From: Crassaminicella profunda
GTDB taxonomy: Bacteria; Bacillota; Clostridia; Peptostreptococcales; Thermotaleaceae
Reading direction: 5' to 3'
NCBI RefSeq assembly: GCF_019884785.1
Contig: NZ_CP082326.1
Span: 124,001 to 188,000 of the forward strand
DNA length: 64,000 bases
In this document: piece by piece, positions 7,007 through 24,352 of the stretch
Position numbering within the stretch: position 1 is the first letter of the stretch
Layout of the letters: each line of letters begins with the position of its first letter
Made by a program: the position numbers and the translations under genes
Notes under the pieces: generated by a model
What the model was told of the DNA's origin: nothing
What the model saw: only the letters and a program-made list of their open reading frames with translations
Database searches by the model: none

Positions 7007-7945
7007 ATGTTTATTGATGAATTAATAAGAGTGATAAAGGAAAAGAAAAGTAATGTGGTTGTAGGATTAGACCCTAGAATTGAAAGTATTCCAGGCGTTG
7101 TAAAAGATAAATATTTTAAAGAATATGGAAAGACCCTAAAGGCTGTAGCTGAAGCTATATTAGAATTCAATAAAGAAATTATCGATTATGTATATGATAT
7201 TGTACCAGCAGTGAAGCCTCAGATTGCTTTTTATGAGCAGTATGGATTAGAAGGGTTAAGAGCATATATGGAAACTTGTAAATATGCAAAACAAAAGGGG
7301 CTATTGGTGATTGGAGATACAAAAAGAGGAGACATCGGAAGTACGTCTGCTGCGTATTCTAATGCTCATTTAGGAAATGTAAATGTAGAAGGAACAATCC
7401 ATGAAACCTTTGCTGTAGACAGCATTACTGTTAATCCATACATGGGTGGGGATACATTAGAAGAGTTTATAAAAGAGATTAATGAAAAAGGTCGAGGAAT
7501 GTTTGTACTTGTAAAAACTTCTAATAAAGGATCTGGTCAACTTCAGGATTTAGAGGTAGAAGGGAAAAAAATATATGAAGTGGTAGCAGAATTAGTAGAT
7601 GAGCTAGGAAAGCAAACACTAGGAGAATGTGGATATACTTCAGTAGGAGCTGTTGTTGGGGCAACTTATCCAGAACAATCTAAAGCCTTAAGAAAGAAAA
7701 TGCCAAGAACATATTTTCTTGTACCAGGATATGGGGCACAAGGAGGTACAGCAGAGGATATTATTCATTGCTTTAATGAAGACGGGTTAGGAGCTGTGAT
7801 TAATTCATCAAGAGGAATTATATTTGCATACAAAAAAGATGGATATACTGAAGAAAAATATGGACAAGCGGCAAGAGCGGAAGCGTTAAAAATGAGAGAT
7901 GCTATCAATAAAGCATTAGAATTAAATAAAAAATGTTACTACTAA
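7007..7945 (+). CDS. pyrF: Orotidine 5'-phosphate decarboxylase (type 2)
   Basis: A 312-residue OMP decarboxylase of the longer 'type 2' subfamily, converting orotidine 5'-monophosphate to UMP, the last step of pyrimidine synthesis. Signatures: VGLDPRIESIP near the N-terminus, the catalytic loop GDTKRGDIGSTSAAYSNAH with the Lys-Asp pair, TVNPYMGGD, FVLVKTSNKGSGQLQD, and the phosphate-binding LVPGYGAQGG...INSSRGI. Start is ATG 7007, six bases after AGGAGG; the open frame extends into the leader terminator but the upstream part is not coding. First gene of pyrF-pyrK-pyrD. Confidence 0.95.
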   Translation: MFIDELIRVIKEKKSNVVVGLDPRIESIPGVVKDKYFKEYGKTLKAVAEAILEFNKEIIDYVYDIVPAVKPQIAFYEQYGLEGLRAYMETCKYAKQKGLLVIGDTKRGDIGSTSAAYSNAHLGNVNVEGTIHETFAVDSITVNPYMGGDTLEEFIKEINEKGRGMFVLVKTSNKGSGQLQDLEVEGKKIYEVVAELVDELGKQTLGECGYTSVGAVVGATYPEQSKALRKKMPRTYFLVPGYGAQGGTAEDIIHCFNEDGLGAVINSSRGIIFAYKKDGYTEEKYGQAARAEALKMRDAINKALELNKKCYY

Positions 7946-7994
7946 AAAAGATATGAACAAATAGTATGAATTAATTGTATGAGGAGGGGAAATT

Positions 7995-8759
7995 TTGAAA
8001 AAAAATTTATATTGTAAAATACTTGAGAATATAGAGATTGCACCAAGTATTCATAAAATCGAAATGGAAAGAGTAGATGGATTTGGGGATATAAAACCAG
8101 GACAATTTTTACACATAAAATGTTCGGATGCTTATTTACTAAGAAGACCTATTAGTATTAGTATGGTACAAAAAGATAGAGTAGGGATAGTAGTAAGAAA
8201 AGCGGGAGAAGGAACCTCTCTTTTATGTGATAGAAAAAAAGGAGAGATATTAGATGTATTAGGACCTTTAGGAAATGGATTTACTATAGATGAAGGGAAA
8301 AATGTTATCGTCATTGGTGGAGGAATTGGTACAGCTCCCCTTCTTGAACTTGTAAAAAACTTAAAAGAAAAACAGGTAACTGTATTATTAGGGTATAAAG
8401 ATACACCTTATCTTGTAGAAGCTTTTAAGGATTATGTGAAAGATGTAAAGGTTGCTACGGAAGATGGAAGCGCTGGATATAAAGGATATGTTACGGACTT
8501 ATTAAAAACAAAGTTAGAGAATGATAAAGTAGATATTATATATAGTTGTGGTCCAGAGATCATGCTAAAAAAAGTGCAAGAAATTGCTACTGAATATAAA
8601 GTGAAATCTCAACTATCTATTGAAGAAAGAATGGCTTGTGGGGTAGGGGCATGTTTAGTGTGCACCTGTAAGGTAAAGAGTGAGGATGGTGTAAAGCATG
8701 TGAGAACATGTAAAGATGGACCTGTATTTTCAGGAGATGAGGTGATGTTTCATGAATAA
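7995..8759 (+). CDS. pyrK: Dihydroorotate dehydrogenase B electron-transfer subunit
   Basis: A 254-residue FAD/[2Fe-2S] protein that passes electrons from the PyrD flavin to NAD+. The FAD-binding RRPISISMV, the NAD-binding VIGGGIGTAPLLEL, and the C-terminal iron-sulfur ligands C-x4-C-x2-C...C (CGVGACLVCTC, then HVRTC) are all present. TTG start at 7995 follows GAGGAGGGG. The gene overlaps pyrD by eight bases, as usual for the heterotetrameric class 1B enzyme. Confidence 0.94.
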   Translation: MKKNLYCKILENIEIAPSIHKIEMERVDGFGDIKPGQFLHIKCSDAYLLRRPISISMVQKDRVGIVVRKAGEGTSLLCDRKKGEILDVLGPLGNGFTIDEGKNVIVIGGGIGTAPLLELVKNLKEKQVTVLLGYKDTPYLVEAFKDYVKDVKVATEDGSAGYKGYVTDLLKTKLENDKVDIIYSCGPEIMLKKVQEIATEYKVKSQLSIEERMACGVGACLVCTCKVKSEDGVKHVRTCKDGPVFSGDEVMFHE

Positions 8760-9666
8760 GATTGATATGAGCGTAGATTTAAATGGGTTAGTGTTAAAAA
8801 ATCCTGTTACAGTTGCATCTGGGACCTTTGGATTTGGCAGAGAATATGGGGAATACGTAGATTTAAATAAAATTGGAGCAATTGCTGTAAAGGGGCTTAC
8901 CCTTGAAGAAAGACAAGGAAATCCTACTCCAAGAGTTGTTGAAACGCCTATGGGAATGATTAATAGTGTAGGACTTCAAAATCCAGGGGTAGATTATTTT
9001 ATCAAAGAGGAGCTTCCAAATTTATCTCAGTATGATACAAAAATTATTGCAAATATTAATGGAAATACCATTGAAGAATATTGTAAAATGGCAGAGAAAT
9101 TATCTAAAACATCAGTAGATGCATTAGAACTAAATATATCTTGTCCAAATGTGAAAGAAGGAGGAGTAGCATTTGGAAGAGATCCAGAGATGGTTCATAA
9201 AGTAACGAGGAAGGTAAAGGAAAACAGTGATAAGTATTTAATTGTCAAATTAAGTCCAAATGTATCTGATATAAAAGAAATTGGAGTTTCTGCAGAAAGT
9301 GGAGGAGCAGATTGTCTTTCTCTTATCAATACCTTAATTGGAATGGGCATTGATATAGAGAAGCAAAAGCCTATTCTTGCAAGAGGAATAGGAGGTTTAT
9401 CAGGACCAGCAGTAAAGCCTGTAGCTGTTCGTATGGTGTATGAAGTTTCAAAGGCAGTAAACATTCCTATTATCGGTATGGGTGGAATTATGAATGATAA
9501 AGATGCTATAGAATTTTTCTTAGCAGGAGCATGGGCTGTATCTATAGGTACAGCAAATTTTGTAAACCCAATGGTGAGTATGGAAGTCCTAAAAGGGATA
9601 GAAGAATATCTTAAAAGAAAAGAATATACTTCTATCAAAGAACTAGTAGGACAATTAAAATTTTAA
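8752..9666 (+). CDS. pyrD: Dihydroorotate dehydrogenase, catalytic subunit (class 1B)
   Basis: A 304-residue FMN enzyme oxidising dihydroorotate to orotate. Visible: NPVTVASGTFGFGREY, NSVGLQNPG, the catalytic Cys region LELNISCPNVKEGG, IVKLSPNV, and the FMN-phosphate loop IPIIGMGGIMNDKDAIEF. ATG 8752 overlaps the end of pyrK by eight bases, and the length matches class 1B. The operon ends here; the next gene is convergent, three bases away. Confidence 0.95.
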   Translation: MNKIDMSVDLNGLVLKNPVTVASGTFGFGREYGEYVDLNKIGAIAVKGLTLEERQGNPTPRVVETPMGMINSVGLQNPGVDYFIKEELPNLSQYDTKIIANINGNTIEEYCKMAEKLSKTSVDALELNISCPNVKEGGVAFGRDPEMVHKVTRKVKENSDKYLIVKLSPNVSDIKEIGVSAESGGADCLSLINTLIGMGIDIEKQKPILARGIGGLSGPAVKPVAVRMVYEVSKAVNIPIIGMGGIMNDKDAIEFFLAGAWAVSIGTANFVNPMVSMEVLKGIEEYLKRKEYTSIKELVGQLKF

Positions 9667-9669
9667 ATC

Positions 9670-10050
9670 CTATAGAATGTTGATCAAATTAGGGACTTCT
9701 TCATCTTTTAACATAGTAAGCATTGCTTTTAAGGCCTCTATTTCTGCAAGAGATAGAGGTGTATTTTTTTTCTTTAAATAAATATTTGCTCTTGTCATGA
9801 TTAAATCAATTTTATGAATTTCACGATGATCTACAAATAAAGGAAGAAAGTCTTTTAGACTTTGCCATTTTTCATTGGTTTTAGATAGTTTTGCATAGGC
9901 TATTTGCCAATCTTGAGTTTCGATATTTTCACTAACCTTGCTCAAAGTATTCGTAAGATCAGTAAAACCATCGTTAATGGTATCATATAGAAGGGCCCAT
10001 CCACCAATAACTAAAAGAACTGCTAATGTTGCAATGATTAATACTCTCAT
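9670..10050 (-). CDS. DUF4363 family membrane-anchored protein
   Basis: A 126-residue protein with a single N-terminal hydrophobic segment (about residues 3-22) and a helical outside domain with DWQIAYAKLSKTNEKWQ, matching DUF4363 as I recall it. It is the second gene of a two-gene unit with the DUF421 protein, six bases downstream of it, a pairing common in Clostridia. Start ATG follows GAGGTG. The function of the family is unknown; a sporulation or envelope role is only a guess from the partner. Confidence 0.75.
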   Translation of the reverse strand: MRVLIIATLAVLLVIGGWALLYDTINDGFTDLTNTLSKVSENIETQDWQIAYAKLSKTNEKWQSLKDFLPLFVDHREIHKIDLIMTRANIYLKKKNTPLSLAEIEALKAMLTMLKDEEVPNLINIL

Positions 10051-10056
10051 AAATGA

Positions 10057-10734
10057 TTACACCTCATCCTTTTTATGAACATAAATCTCTTTAGTGGCAT
10101 CTGCATAACAGAATAAAACTTCTTTAGGGTGTCTAACTCCTTTTGTTTTTATCTGAGATAGAAGCCAATCTTTTGAGCAACTGATTTTTTTTAGATTCTC
10201 ATCATTAATATGGCCATCAATAATCAAAGTAACAGGGAGTCCATCATAAGATGGGGTTATATGCATATCTTCTAAAGTTACAGTTTTCTTCTGTGATTTA
10301 GGAATGATGCTCAAATCACCATTAGTTTCTAGTATTGCAAATTCAACATCTGAAAGATTATAATAATTTTTTACTCTCATTTGTTCAATCAAATCATTCA
10401 TATTGATTCTTAAACGCTTCATTTCCTTTTCGTTAATATTTCCATGATTGATTAGTATACTAGGCTTACCGCAGATGAGTCCTCTAGCTTTCTCACTTTT
10501 TAAAGTTATATAGGACAGAACAACTTGAATGAATAATAAAGCAATAATAGCTGTAAAACCGTTTACTAGGGGCAATGCAGTATTTTCCATAGGTAAAGAT
10601 GCAAGCTCCGAAATCATAAGGAGGATGACTAACTCAAAGGGTTGCATCTCACTAAGTTCTCCCTTTCCCATCAATCTTATACAAAATAAAACAAATAGGT
10701 ACAATAATACCGTTCTTATTAAAATAATAATCAT
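10057..10734 (-). CDS. DUF421 (YetF-like) membrane protein
   Basis: About 225 residues. The N-terminal third has three predicted membrane helices (IIILIRTVLLYLFVLFCIRL; a segment near MQPFELVILLMISELASLP; AIIALLFIQVVLSYI). The remainder is the soluble DUF421/YetF domain with CGKPSILINHGNINEKEMKR and the LSDVEFAILETNGDLSIIPK stretch typical of the family. I prefer ATG 10734, preceded by AAAGGA, to GTG 10752. Paired with the DUF4363 gene. No enzymatic function is established. Confidence 0.85.
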   Translation of the reverse strand: MIIILIRTVLLYLFVLFCIRLMGKGELSEMQPFELVILLMISELASLPMENTALPLVNGFTAIIALLFIQVVLSYITLKSEKARGLICGKPSILINHGNINEKEMKRLRINMNDLIEQMRVKNYYNLSDVEFAILETNGDLSIIPKSQKKTVTLEDMHITPSYDGLPVTLIIDGHINDENLKKISCSKDWLLSQIKTKGVRHPKEVLFCYADATKEIYVHKKDEV

Positions 10735-10831
10735 TGATCTGTTTCCTTTCACTATGTAGGATTAATCATTTTATAGTATGAGAATAAGTTGTTTGTTTTA
10801 TTCTAAATTTGTCACTACTATAAATTACCAC

Positions 10832-10860
10832 TTGATTTAATAGGATGAATACGGTATGAT
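10832..10860 (+). promoter_or_regulatory. rrnA promoter P1
   Basis: TTGATT, a 17-base spacer and TATGAT, followed seven bases later by GTCGCC. Spacing and start-site motif match the other rrn promoters in the window. Confidence 0.65.
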
Positions 10861-11019
10861 AATACCTGTCGCCAATAAACGATAAGTGTTAACAAAAAAG
10901 AAATTTGGCGAATGTCGAATAAGGAGTTACAAAGAAATAAGTAATGAATATTAAAACATTACCTGAAACTTCTAGAACATTTAGTGGAATATCTATTAAA
11001 AAAGATACAAAAAAGATAT

Positions 11020-11048
11020 TGACAAATTCGACAAAAAATGATAAGATA
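11020..11048 (+). promoter_or_regulatory. rrnA promoter P2
   Basis: Consensus TTGACA (11020-11025), 17-base spacer, TAAGAT (11043-11048), then GTCGTC at 11055. Between P1 and P2 lie an inverted repeat CGCCAA/TTGGCG and no gene. Confidence 0.85.
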
Positions 11049-11082
11049 AATAAGTCGTCAACACGACGATGAATTTTAAAAT

Positions 11083-11113
11083 TGAACTTTGAAAACTATA
11101 CAGTGTAAGAAAT
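11083..11113 (+). promoter_or_regulatory. rrnA 16S leader: boxA-like site and processing-stem 5' arm
   Basis: TTGAACTTTGAAAACT resembles the boxA antitermination element. Bases 11091-11113 can pair with 12709-12731 after the 16S gene to form the long stem that frames pre-16S for RNase III-type cleavage. A matching pair frames the 23S gene (around 12867-12887 with 15942-15959). Confidence 0.7.
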
Positions 11114-11164
11114 TAAGCCAGATATATGGACATAAAAGTCCAAAACGTTCAATTCAAAACTTTT

Positions 11165-12700
<1,536 letters not shown>

Positions 12701-12750
12701 TAGGTTTGTTTCTTACACTGTCTAGTTTTGAGAGTTTAACTCTCAGGTAG

Positions 12751-12827
<77 letters not shown>

Positions 12828-12930
12828 TTAAAGCCTTTCGAAAGAGAGGGTTTGAATTTGTACTTTGAAAACTGAACAATGCATATAAAAAAAGATTAAT
12901 ACTACAATTAATCTGAGAGAATCAAGAGCA

Positions 12931-13002
12931 ATGAAACTAATAAACGTAAAGTTTATTAGTACTCCAATTACACAAAATATAAAATTTTGGTAATTGAAGC
13001 AT
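12931..13002 (+). repeat. Two-hairpin spacer cassette, copy 1 (before rrnA 23S)
   Basis: Hairpin 1 is CTAATAAAC/GTTTATTAG (12937-12945 with 12951-12959). Hairpin 2 is CAATTAC/GTAATTG (12965-12971 with 12990-12996) plus an inner CAAAAT/ATTTTG. It ends eight bases before the 23S 5' end. Confidence 0.85.
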
Positions 13003-13009
13003 TGCAGCA

Positions 13010-15934
<2,925 letters not shown>

Positions 15935-16029
15935 AATAAAATATGCATTGTTTGGTTTTGAGAGTATAAATTCTCAATCAATGTAATCCATTAATCTAAA
16001 ACTTCTAGATAATATAGAGTTTTAAATTA

Positions 16030-16102
16030 ATGAAACTAAGAAACGCATTTGTTTCTTAGTACTACAATCACACCAAATATAAAATTTGGGGGATTGCAGC
16101 AT
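16030..16102 (+). repeat. Two-hairpin spacer cassette, copy 2 (before rrnA 5S)
   Basis: Hairpin 1 is CTAAGAAAC/GTTTCTTAG, showing a paired base change relative to copy 1. Hairpin 2 is CAATC.../GATTG with CCAAAT/ATTTGG inside. It abuts the 5S gene with GCAGCAT. Confidence 0.85.
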
Positions 16103-16217
16103 CCAGTGACTACAGCGAAGGGGTCACACCTGTTCCCATACCGAACACAGAAGTTAAGCCCTTCAGCGCTGATGGTACTTGGTGGGTAACTGCCTGGGAG
16201 AGTAGGTCGTCGCTGGT
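16103..16217 (+). rRNA. 5S ribosomal RNA (rrnA)
   Basis: 115 nt with the conserved ATACCGAACACAGAAGTTAAG core and complementary ends CCAG.../...CTGGT. Followed by a terminator. Confidence 0.95.
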
Positions 16218-16223
16218 TACATA

Positions 16224-16266
16224 AAGGACTTAGGACGAAACGAGTTCGTTTTAGGTCTTTTTTTTA
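16224..16266 (+). terminator. rrnA terminator
   Basis: Long stem GGACTTAGGACGAA / TTCGTTTTAGGTC (with G-U pairs) followed by a run of eight or more T. Confidence 0.9.
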
Positions 16267-16277
16267 TTTCATAAATT

Positions 16278-16438
16278 TGTGAATAAACCCTTTGAGTTGT
16301 TGATAAAATGAATAAATCATCTAAGTTATTCACAATTTAAAAACATTTTCACACAAGATATGATGTGATTAAAAAATTAATGAACAATTTTATAAAAATA
16401 CTGTTGAAAAATATATTCGAAATTAAAATTTATCCACA
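16278..16438. promoter_or_regulatory. Cluster of three DnaA boxes
   Basis: Three perfect matches to TTATNCACA in 161 bp of gene-free, very AT-rich DNA: 16278-16286 (minus strand, TTATTCACA), 16326-16334 (plus, TTATTCACA) and 16430-16438 (plus, TTATCCACA). No dnaA, dnaN or rpmH gene is adjacent, so I do not call oriC. A DnaA-titrating or reload site, or chance in AT-rich DNA, are possible. Confidence 0.5.
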
Positions 16439-16460
16439 ACTTTTTATAGTTTATAAACAT

Positions 16461-16500
16461 AAAAGAGCAAAGCTTAATTACAAAGCAATGCTCTTTTTAT
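16461..16500. terminator. Bidirectional terminator-like hairpin
   Basis: AAAAGAGCA ... TGCTCTTTT with flanking A and T runs, within the gene-free interval 16267-16679. Confidence 0.6.
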
Positions 16501-16562
16501 AATTTAGAGAAAATTATAAACTTCTTAAATTTGTATAGATTTTTATAATTTTTCATATAGAT

Positions 16563-16612
16563 TAAAAAAGGCTACCATTTGAAAGTAAAATGTTTCAAAG
16601 GTAGACTTTTTT
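16563..16612 (-). terminator. Terminator of the aminotransferase gene
   Basis: Stem AAAAAGGCTACCATTTGAAA / TTTCAAAGGTAGACTTTTTT with an eight-base loop; palindromic enough to act on both strands. It lies 70 bp past the end of the minus-strand gene. Confidence 0.75.
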
Positions 16613-16679
16613 ATGATGTACATAATTATGAAATGTTAATATTGGGTTCTTATAAAGAAAGACTGATTTAGATTAAAGA

Positions 16680-17858
16680 TTAAAGATTTTCTATAAAAGA
16701 TTGAATACGATTGATTCCCTGTAATAATTCTTCTGTGTCACATGCGTAGGAGATACGAATAAAATCATCCATGCCAAAGGCAATTCCTGGAACAACGGCA
16801 ACTTTTCCTATGTTTAATAACATATCTGAAAAGGCAACAGAAAAGCTATCATTCCATTTTAATTTATTTTTTAGATTAGATATATCAATAAACAGATAGA
16901 AAGCGCCTTGAGGAGTAATAAATTCAAGATTTTTAATTTTTTTGAGTGCTTCTATAGCTAGATCTCTTCTGGATTGATAAGTATTTACCATTTCAACGAT
17001 TTCTGACTGACAGGAAGTTAAAGCTGAAACACCAGCCCACTGAGAAATGGTACTAGGATGGGATACTAGATGGCCTTGTACTGCAGCAATAGCTGTTGCC
17101 AGGGTTTTATTTGTAGCAGAGTAACCAATTCTCCATCCAGTCATTGCAACTGATTTTGAAAGTCCATTGATGGTAATGGTTATGTTTTTTGCGTCATTAG
17201 ATAATGAAGCAATACTAACAAAAGAATCTACATAACAAATCTTTTCATAGATTTCATCAGCTAAAATATAGATATTATGTTTAAGACAAATATCAACTAT
17301 TTGTTGTAATTCTTCTTTTGAATATACTACTCCTGTTGGATTAGAAGGATTTGTAATAAAAATTATTTTGGTTTTAGGGGTAAGTATATTTTCAATATCT
17401 TTAGGTGTTACTTTAAAATTATTTTCCTTTTTTGTATCTAGAAAAACTGGTTTACCTCCTACGAGTTTAACCATTTCAGGATAGCTAACCCAATAAGGCT
17501 TTGGAATGATTACTTCATCACCATAATCTAATAAAGCAATAAGTGTATTTGTAATAGCGTGTTTTGCACCACTTGATACAATAATTTCATCTAATTCATA
17601 TAAAATGTTGTTCTCAACTTGAAGTTTGTTTTGAATGGCTTTACGTAATTCTAATAATCCAGCTGCTGAATCATATTTTGTTTGATCCATATTTATTGCT
17701 TCAATAGCATTATTTTTAGCAGAAGATGGTGTCAAAAAATCTGGTTCTCCAATACTGAGGTTAATAATATCCTGTCCTTGACTTTTTAGTTCTTTTACCT
17801 TTGTACTGATTCCTATGGTAAAAGAAGGGGTAATTCCTTTTAATTTTGAAGATAACAT
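16680..17858 (-). CDS. PLP-dependent aminotransferase, aspartate aminotransferase-like (class I/II)
   Basis: About 392 residues of fold-type I aminotransferase. Seen in order: INLSIGEPDF, the PLP-ring contact region AKHAITNTLIAL, the substrate-arm ITNPSNPTG, ILADEIYEKI with the PLP-binding Asp and Tyr, the PLP-lysine motif SKSVAMTGWRIGY, and a C-terminal arginine region FIRISYA. Such enzymes of Clostridia most often use aspartate or aromatic amino acids; specificity is not decided here. Start is ATG 17858 after AGGAGG; the reading frame runs 36 codons further upstream but without a ribosome site. Isolated between rrnA and rrnB, transcribed against rrnA. The next 600 bases upstream hold no gene I can support and no T-box core. 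Confidence 0.88.
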   Translation of the reverse strand: MLSSKLKGITPSFTIGISTKVKELKSQGQDIINLSIGEPDFLTPSSAKNNAIEAINMDQTKYDSAAGLLELRKAIQNKLQVENNILYELDEIIVSSGAKHAITNTLIALLDYGDEVIIPKPYWVSYPEMVKLVGGKPVFLDTKKENNFKVTPKDIENILTPKTKIIFITNPSNPTGVVYSKEELQQIVDICLKHNIYILADEIYEKICYVDSFVSIASLSNDAKNITITINGLSKSVAMTGWRIGYSATNKTLATAIAAVQGHLVSHPSTISQWAGVSALTSCQSEIVEMVNTYQSRRDLAIEALKKIKNLEFITPQGAFYLFIDISNLKNKLKWNDSFSVAFSDMLLNIGKVAVVPGIAFGMDDFIRISYACDTEELLQGINRIQSFIENL

Positions 17859-18457
17859 GAGAGGCCTCCTTTTATAGAATGAAGTTTTAAAGACAATATA
17901 TATGAATCTATGAATTATTGCAATGGGCAAAATAAATAAAAAAGATGAAGTTAAAAACTTTCTCATAAACTTAGTTTTTAGATTTTATTCATGAGAGATT
18001 AGAATATAAGTTTTTTAGATGGATCAATAGTTTTTAAAAGGATTGATACATTCAAGTGGATTTTGCTCCATGATAGAACAGTTTTTTTCATCAGAATTCT
18101 TTCTAAACATGAATGGCATATATTAACTTTTATAAATTTATGTCTATAGTAAAGGCTGTACGTCACAAAAAAATGAATATTCATACATAACATTTTATAA
18201 AAACATCATATTATTGTAAATAGGAAATTATATTTTATTGTTTATTATTTATGAGAAAAATGCATTAGGGGTAGCTATCATATCATAATATCAGCAGGAG
18301 TAATTATTAATAGATTTTATTAACTGATTGCTTAATATTAGGTATTCAACCTGTTTAGCTATATTTAAGAAATAAATATAGTAGAGTGTAGAGGTGAGGT
18401 TGTCCGCAATGAATATATGAAAAACACAAGAAAATGGTTTGTTTTATAAAAAAAGTA
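17859..18457. other. Gene-free AT-rich interval between aminotransferase and rrnB promoters
   Basis: No convincing reading frame on either strand (the longest are short, without ribosome sites or family resemblance) and no RNA motif I recognise. The aminotransferase promoter must lie here on the minus strand but no clear TTGACA/TATAAT pair is visible. Confidence 0.5.
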
Positions 18458-18641
18458 TTGACTGTATTCCTATATGATGGTATAGTATTACTTACCTCGC
18501 TTAAAGAAGCACCTTTGAAAACTGGAATTAATTTCTGGTTGACTTTGTTTCGAAGAGATGGTAAGATATATCTTGTCGCTGTCGAAAAGCAATAATCAAT
18601 CAAAAAAAATGCTTGACAGATTCGACAAGAAATGATAAGAT
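18458..18641 (+). promoter_or_regulatory. Three tandem rrnB promoters
   Basis: P1: TTGACT at 18458, TATAGT at 18481. P2: TTGACT at 18539, TAAGAT at 18562. P3: TTGACA at 18613, TAAGAT at 18636. All three have exactly 17-base spacers. P2 and P3 carry GTCGCT and GTCGTC six to seven bases after the -10, at the expected start site. Confidence 0.85.
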
Positions 18642-18674
18642 GATTAAGTCGTCGAACGGCGATGATTTAAAAAA

Positions 18675-18705
18675 TTGATCTTTGAAAACTATACAGTGTA
18701 AGAAA
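18675..18705 (+). promoter_or_regulatory. rrnB 16S leader: boxA-like site and processing-stem 5' arm
   Basis: TTGATCTTTGAAAACT (boxA-like). Bases 18683-18705 pair with 20303-20325 downstream of 16S with only one or two mismatches. Confidence 0.7.
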
Positions 18706-18758
18706 TTAAGCCAGATATATGGACTATAAAAGTCCAAAACGTTCAATTCAAAACTTTT

Positions 18759-20294
<1,536 letters not shown>

Positions 20295-20341
20295 TAGGTT
20301 TGTTTCTTACACTGTCTAGTTTTGAAGGATCAAACCTTCAA

Positions 20342-20380
20342 AATGAAACTCAGAAAACTTTATTTCTGAGTTTCATGCAT
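20342..20380 (+). repeat. Half-cassette hairpin before tRNA-Ala (rrnB)
   Basis: A perfect 14-bp stem, ATGAAACTCAGAAA / TTTCTGAGTTTCAT, then GCAT abutting the tRNA. It resembles hairpin 1 of the two-hairpin cassettes without hairpin 2. The rrnC counterpart (about 26936-26974) has a damaged right arm. Confidence 0.7.
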
Positions 20381-20456
20381 GGGGACGTAGCTCAGCTGGG
20401 AGAGCACCTGCCTTGCACGCAGGGGGTCAGGGGTTCGATCCCCCTCGTCTCCACCA
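20381..20456 (+). tRNA. tRNA-Ala (TGC)
   Basis: 76-nt cloverleaf with CCA; anticodon TGC in CTTGCAC; in the rrnB 16S-23S spacer. Confidence 0.97.
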
Positions 20457-20568
20457 TTAAAACCTTTCGAAAGAGAGGGTTTAACTTTGTACTTTGAAAA
20501 CTAAACAATGCATATATAAAAAGATTAATACTACAATTAATCTGAGAGATATCAAAATGATCAAAAAC

Positions 20569-23493
<2,925 letters not shown>

Positions 23494-23536
23494 AATAAAA
23501 TATGCATTGTTTGGTTTTGAGGGTACAAATTAGTAG

Positions 23537-23565
23537 TTGACAAGATTCGATAAATTTGGTAGAAT
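23537..23565 (+). promoter_or_regulatory. Promoter 1 inside the rrnB 23S-5S spacer
   Basis: TTGACA (23537-23542), 17-base spacer, TAGAAT (23560-23565), followed seven bases later by GTCGTC. Located between 23S and 5S, where rrnA and rrnC have a two-hairpin cassette instead. Confidence 0.8.
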
Positions 23566-23613
23566 AAATCTTGTCGTCAACAAAAAAAAGTTTTAAAAAA
23601 CATAAAAAAGTTG

Positions 23614-23642
23614 TTGACAAACTACGTAAAACAAGATAAAAT
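23614..23642 (+). promoter_or_regulatory. Promoter 2 inside the rrnB 23S-5S spacer
   Basis: TTGACA (23614-23619), 17-base spacer, TAAAAT (23637-23642), then ATATCTTGTCCTC. It would drive 5S, the 14-tRNA cluster and probably rrnC. Confidence 0.85.
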
Positions 23643-23723
23643 ATATCTTGTCCTCAAAAAAACTCATTGCAATTCAAATGAGAAATAAGGATAAAAATTA
23701 AGAATTATGCAATTCTAACAAAT

Positions 23724-23838
23724 CCAGTAATAATAGCGAAGGGGTCACACCTGTTCTCATACCGAACACAGAAGTTAAGCCCTTCAGCGCTGATGGTACT
23801 TGGTGGGTAACTGCCTGGGAGAGTAGGTCGTTGCTGGT
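23724..23838 (+). rRNA. 5S ribosomal RNA (rrnB)
   Basis: 115 nt. It differs from the rrnA copy in the first helix on both sides (GTAATAATAGC opposite GTCGTTGC), so pairing is kept. Confidence 0.95.
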
Positions 23839-23844
23839 TTGTGT

Positions 23845-23919
23845 TCCAAGGTAGCTCAATGGTGGAGCACTCGGCTGTTAACCGATAGGTTGTGGGTTCG
23901 AGTCCCACCCTTGGAGCCA
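23845..23919 (+). tRNA. tRNA-Asn (GTT)
   Basis: 75 nt with CCA; anticodon GTT in CTGTTAA; first of 14 tRNAs after rrnB 5S. Confidence 0.96.
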
Positions 23920-23927
23920 GAAGAATT

Positions 23928-24016
23928 GCCGGAGTGGCGGAACTGGCAGACGCACAGGACTTAAAATCCTGCGGTCCTTACAGATCGTACCGGTTCGATT
24001 CCGGTCTCCGGCACCA
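23928..24016 (+). tRNA. tRNA-Leu (TAA)
   Basis: 89 nt with a long variable arm and CCA; anticodon TAA in ACTTAAAAT. Confidence 0.96.
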
Positions 24017-24021
24017 CATAT

Positions 24022-24097
<76 letters not shown>

Positions 24098-24103
24098 TTT
24101 TAA

Positions 24104-24178
24104 GGCCCATTGGTCAAGCGGTCAAGACACCGCCCTTTCACGGCGGTAACCCGGGTTCGATTCCCGGATGGGTCACCA
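24104..24178 (+). tRNA. tRNA-Glu (TTC)
   Basis: 75 nt with CCA; anticodon TTC in CCTTTCACG. Confidence 0.96.
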
Positions 24179-24183
24179 ATTTT

Positions 24184-24259
24184 GGGCGTATAGCTCAGCT
24201 GGGAGAGCACCTGCCTTACAAGCAGGGGGTCATAGGTTCGAACCCTGTTACGCCCACCA
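24184..24259 (+). tRNA. tRNA-Val (TAC)
   Basis: 76 nt with CCA; anticodon TAC in CCTTACAAG. Confidence 0.96.
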
Positions 24260-24264
24260 AAATT

Positions 24265-24341
24265 GGCCCGGTAGTTCAGTTGGTTAGAATGCCAGCCTGT
24301 CACGCTGGAGGTCGAGGGTTCGAACCCCTTCCGGGTCGCCA
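24265..24341 (+). tRNA. tRNA-Asp (GTC)
   Basis: 77 nt with CCA; anticodon GTC in CTGTCACG. Confidence 0.96.
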
Positions 24342-24352
24342 ATTTTCTTTAA

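Noticed and set aside
16267-16460. Chromosomal origin (oriC)
   Set aside because: Three DnaA boxes are present but dnaA, dnaN, rpmH or gyrase genes are not adjacent and no AT-rich 13-mer array is evident; recorded only as a DnaA-box cluster.
17999-18193. 64-codon minus-strand frame upstream of the aminotransferase gene
   Set aside because: No ribosome binding site, no family resemblance, composition as expected for AT-rich non-coding DNA.
17859-18200. Possible T-box or SAM riboswitch before the aminotransferase gene
   Set aside because: No TGGNACCGCG core and no S-box core on the minus strand; only a weak AAAAACT/AGTTTTT hairpin.
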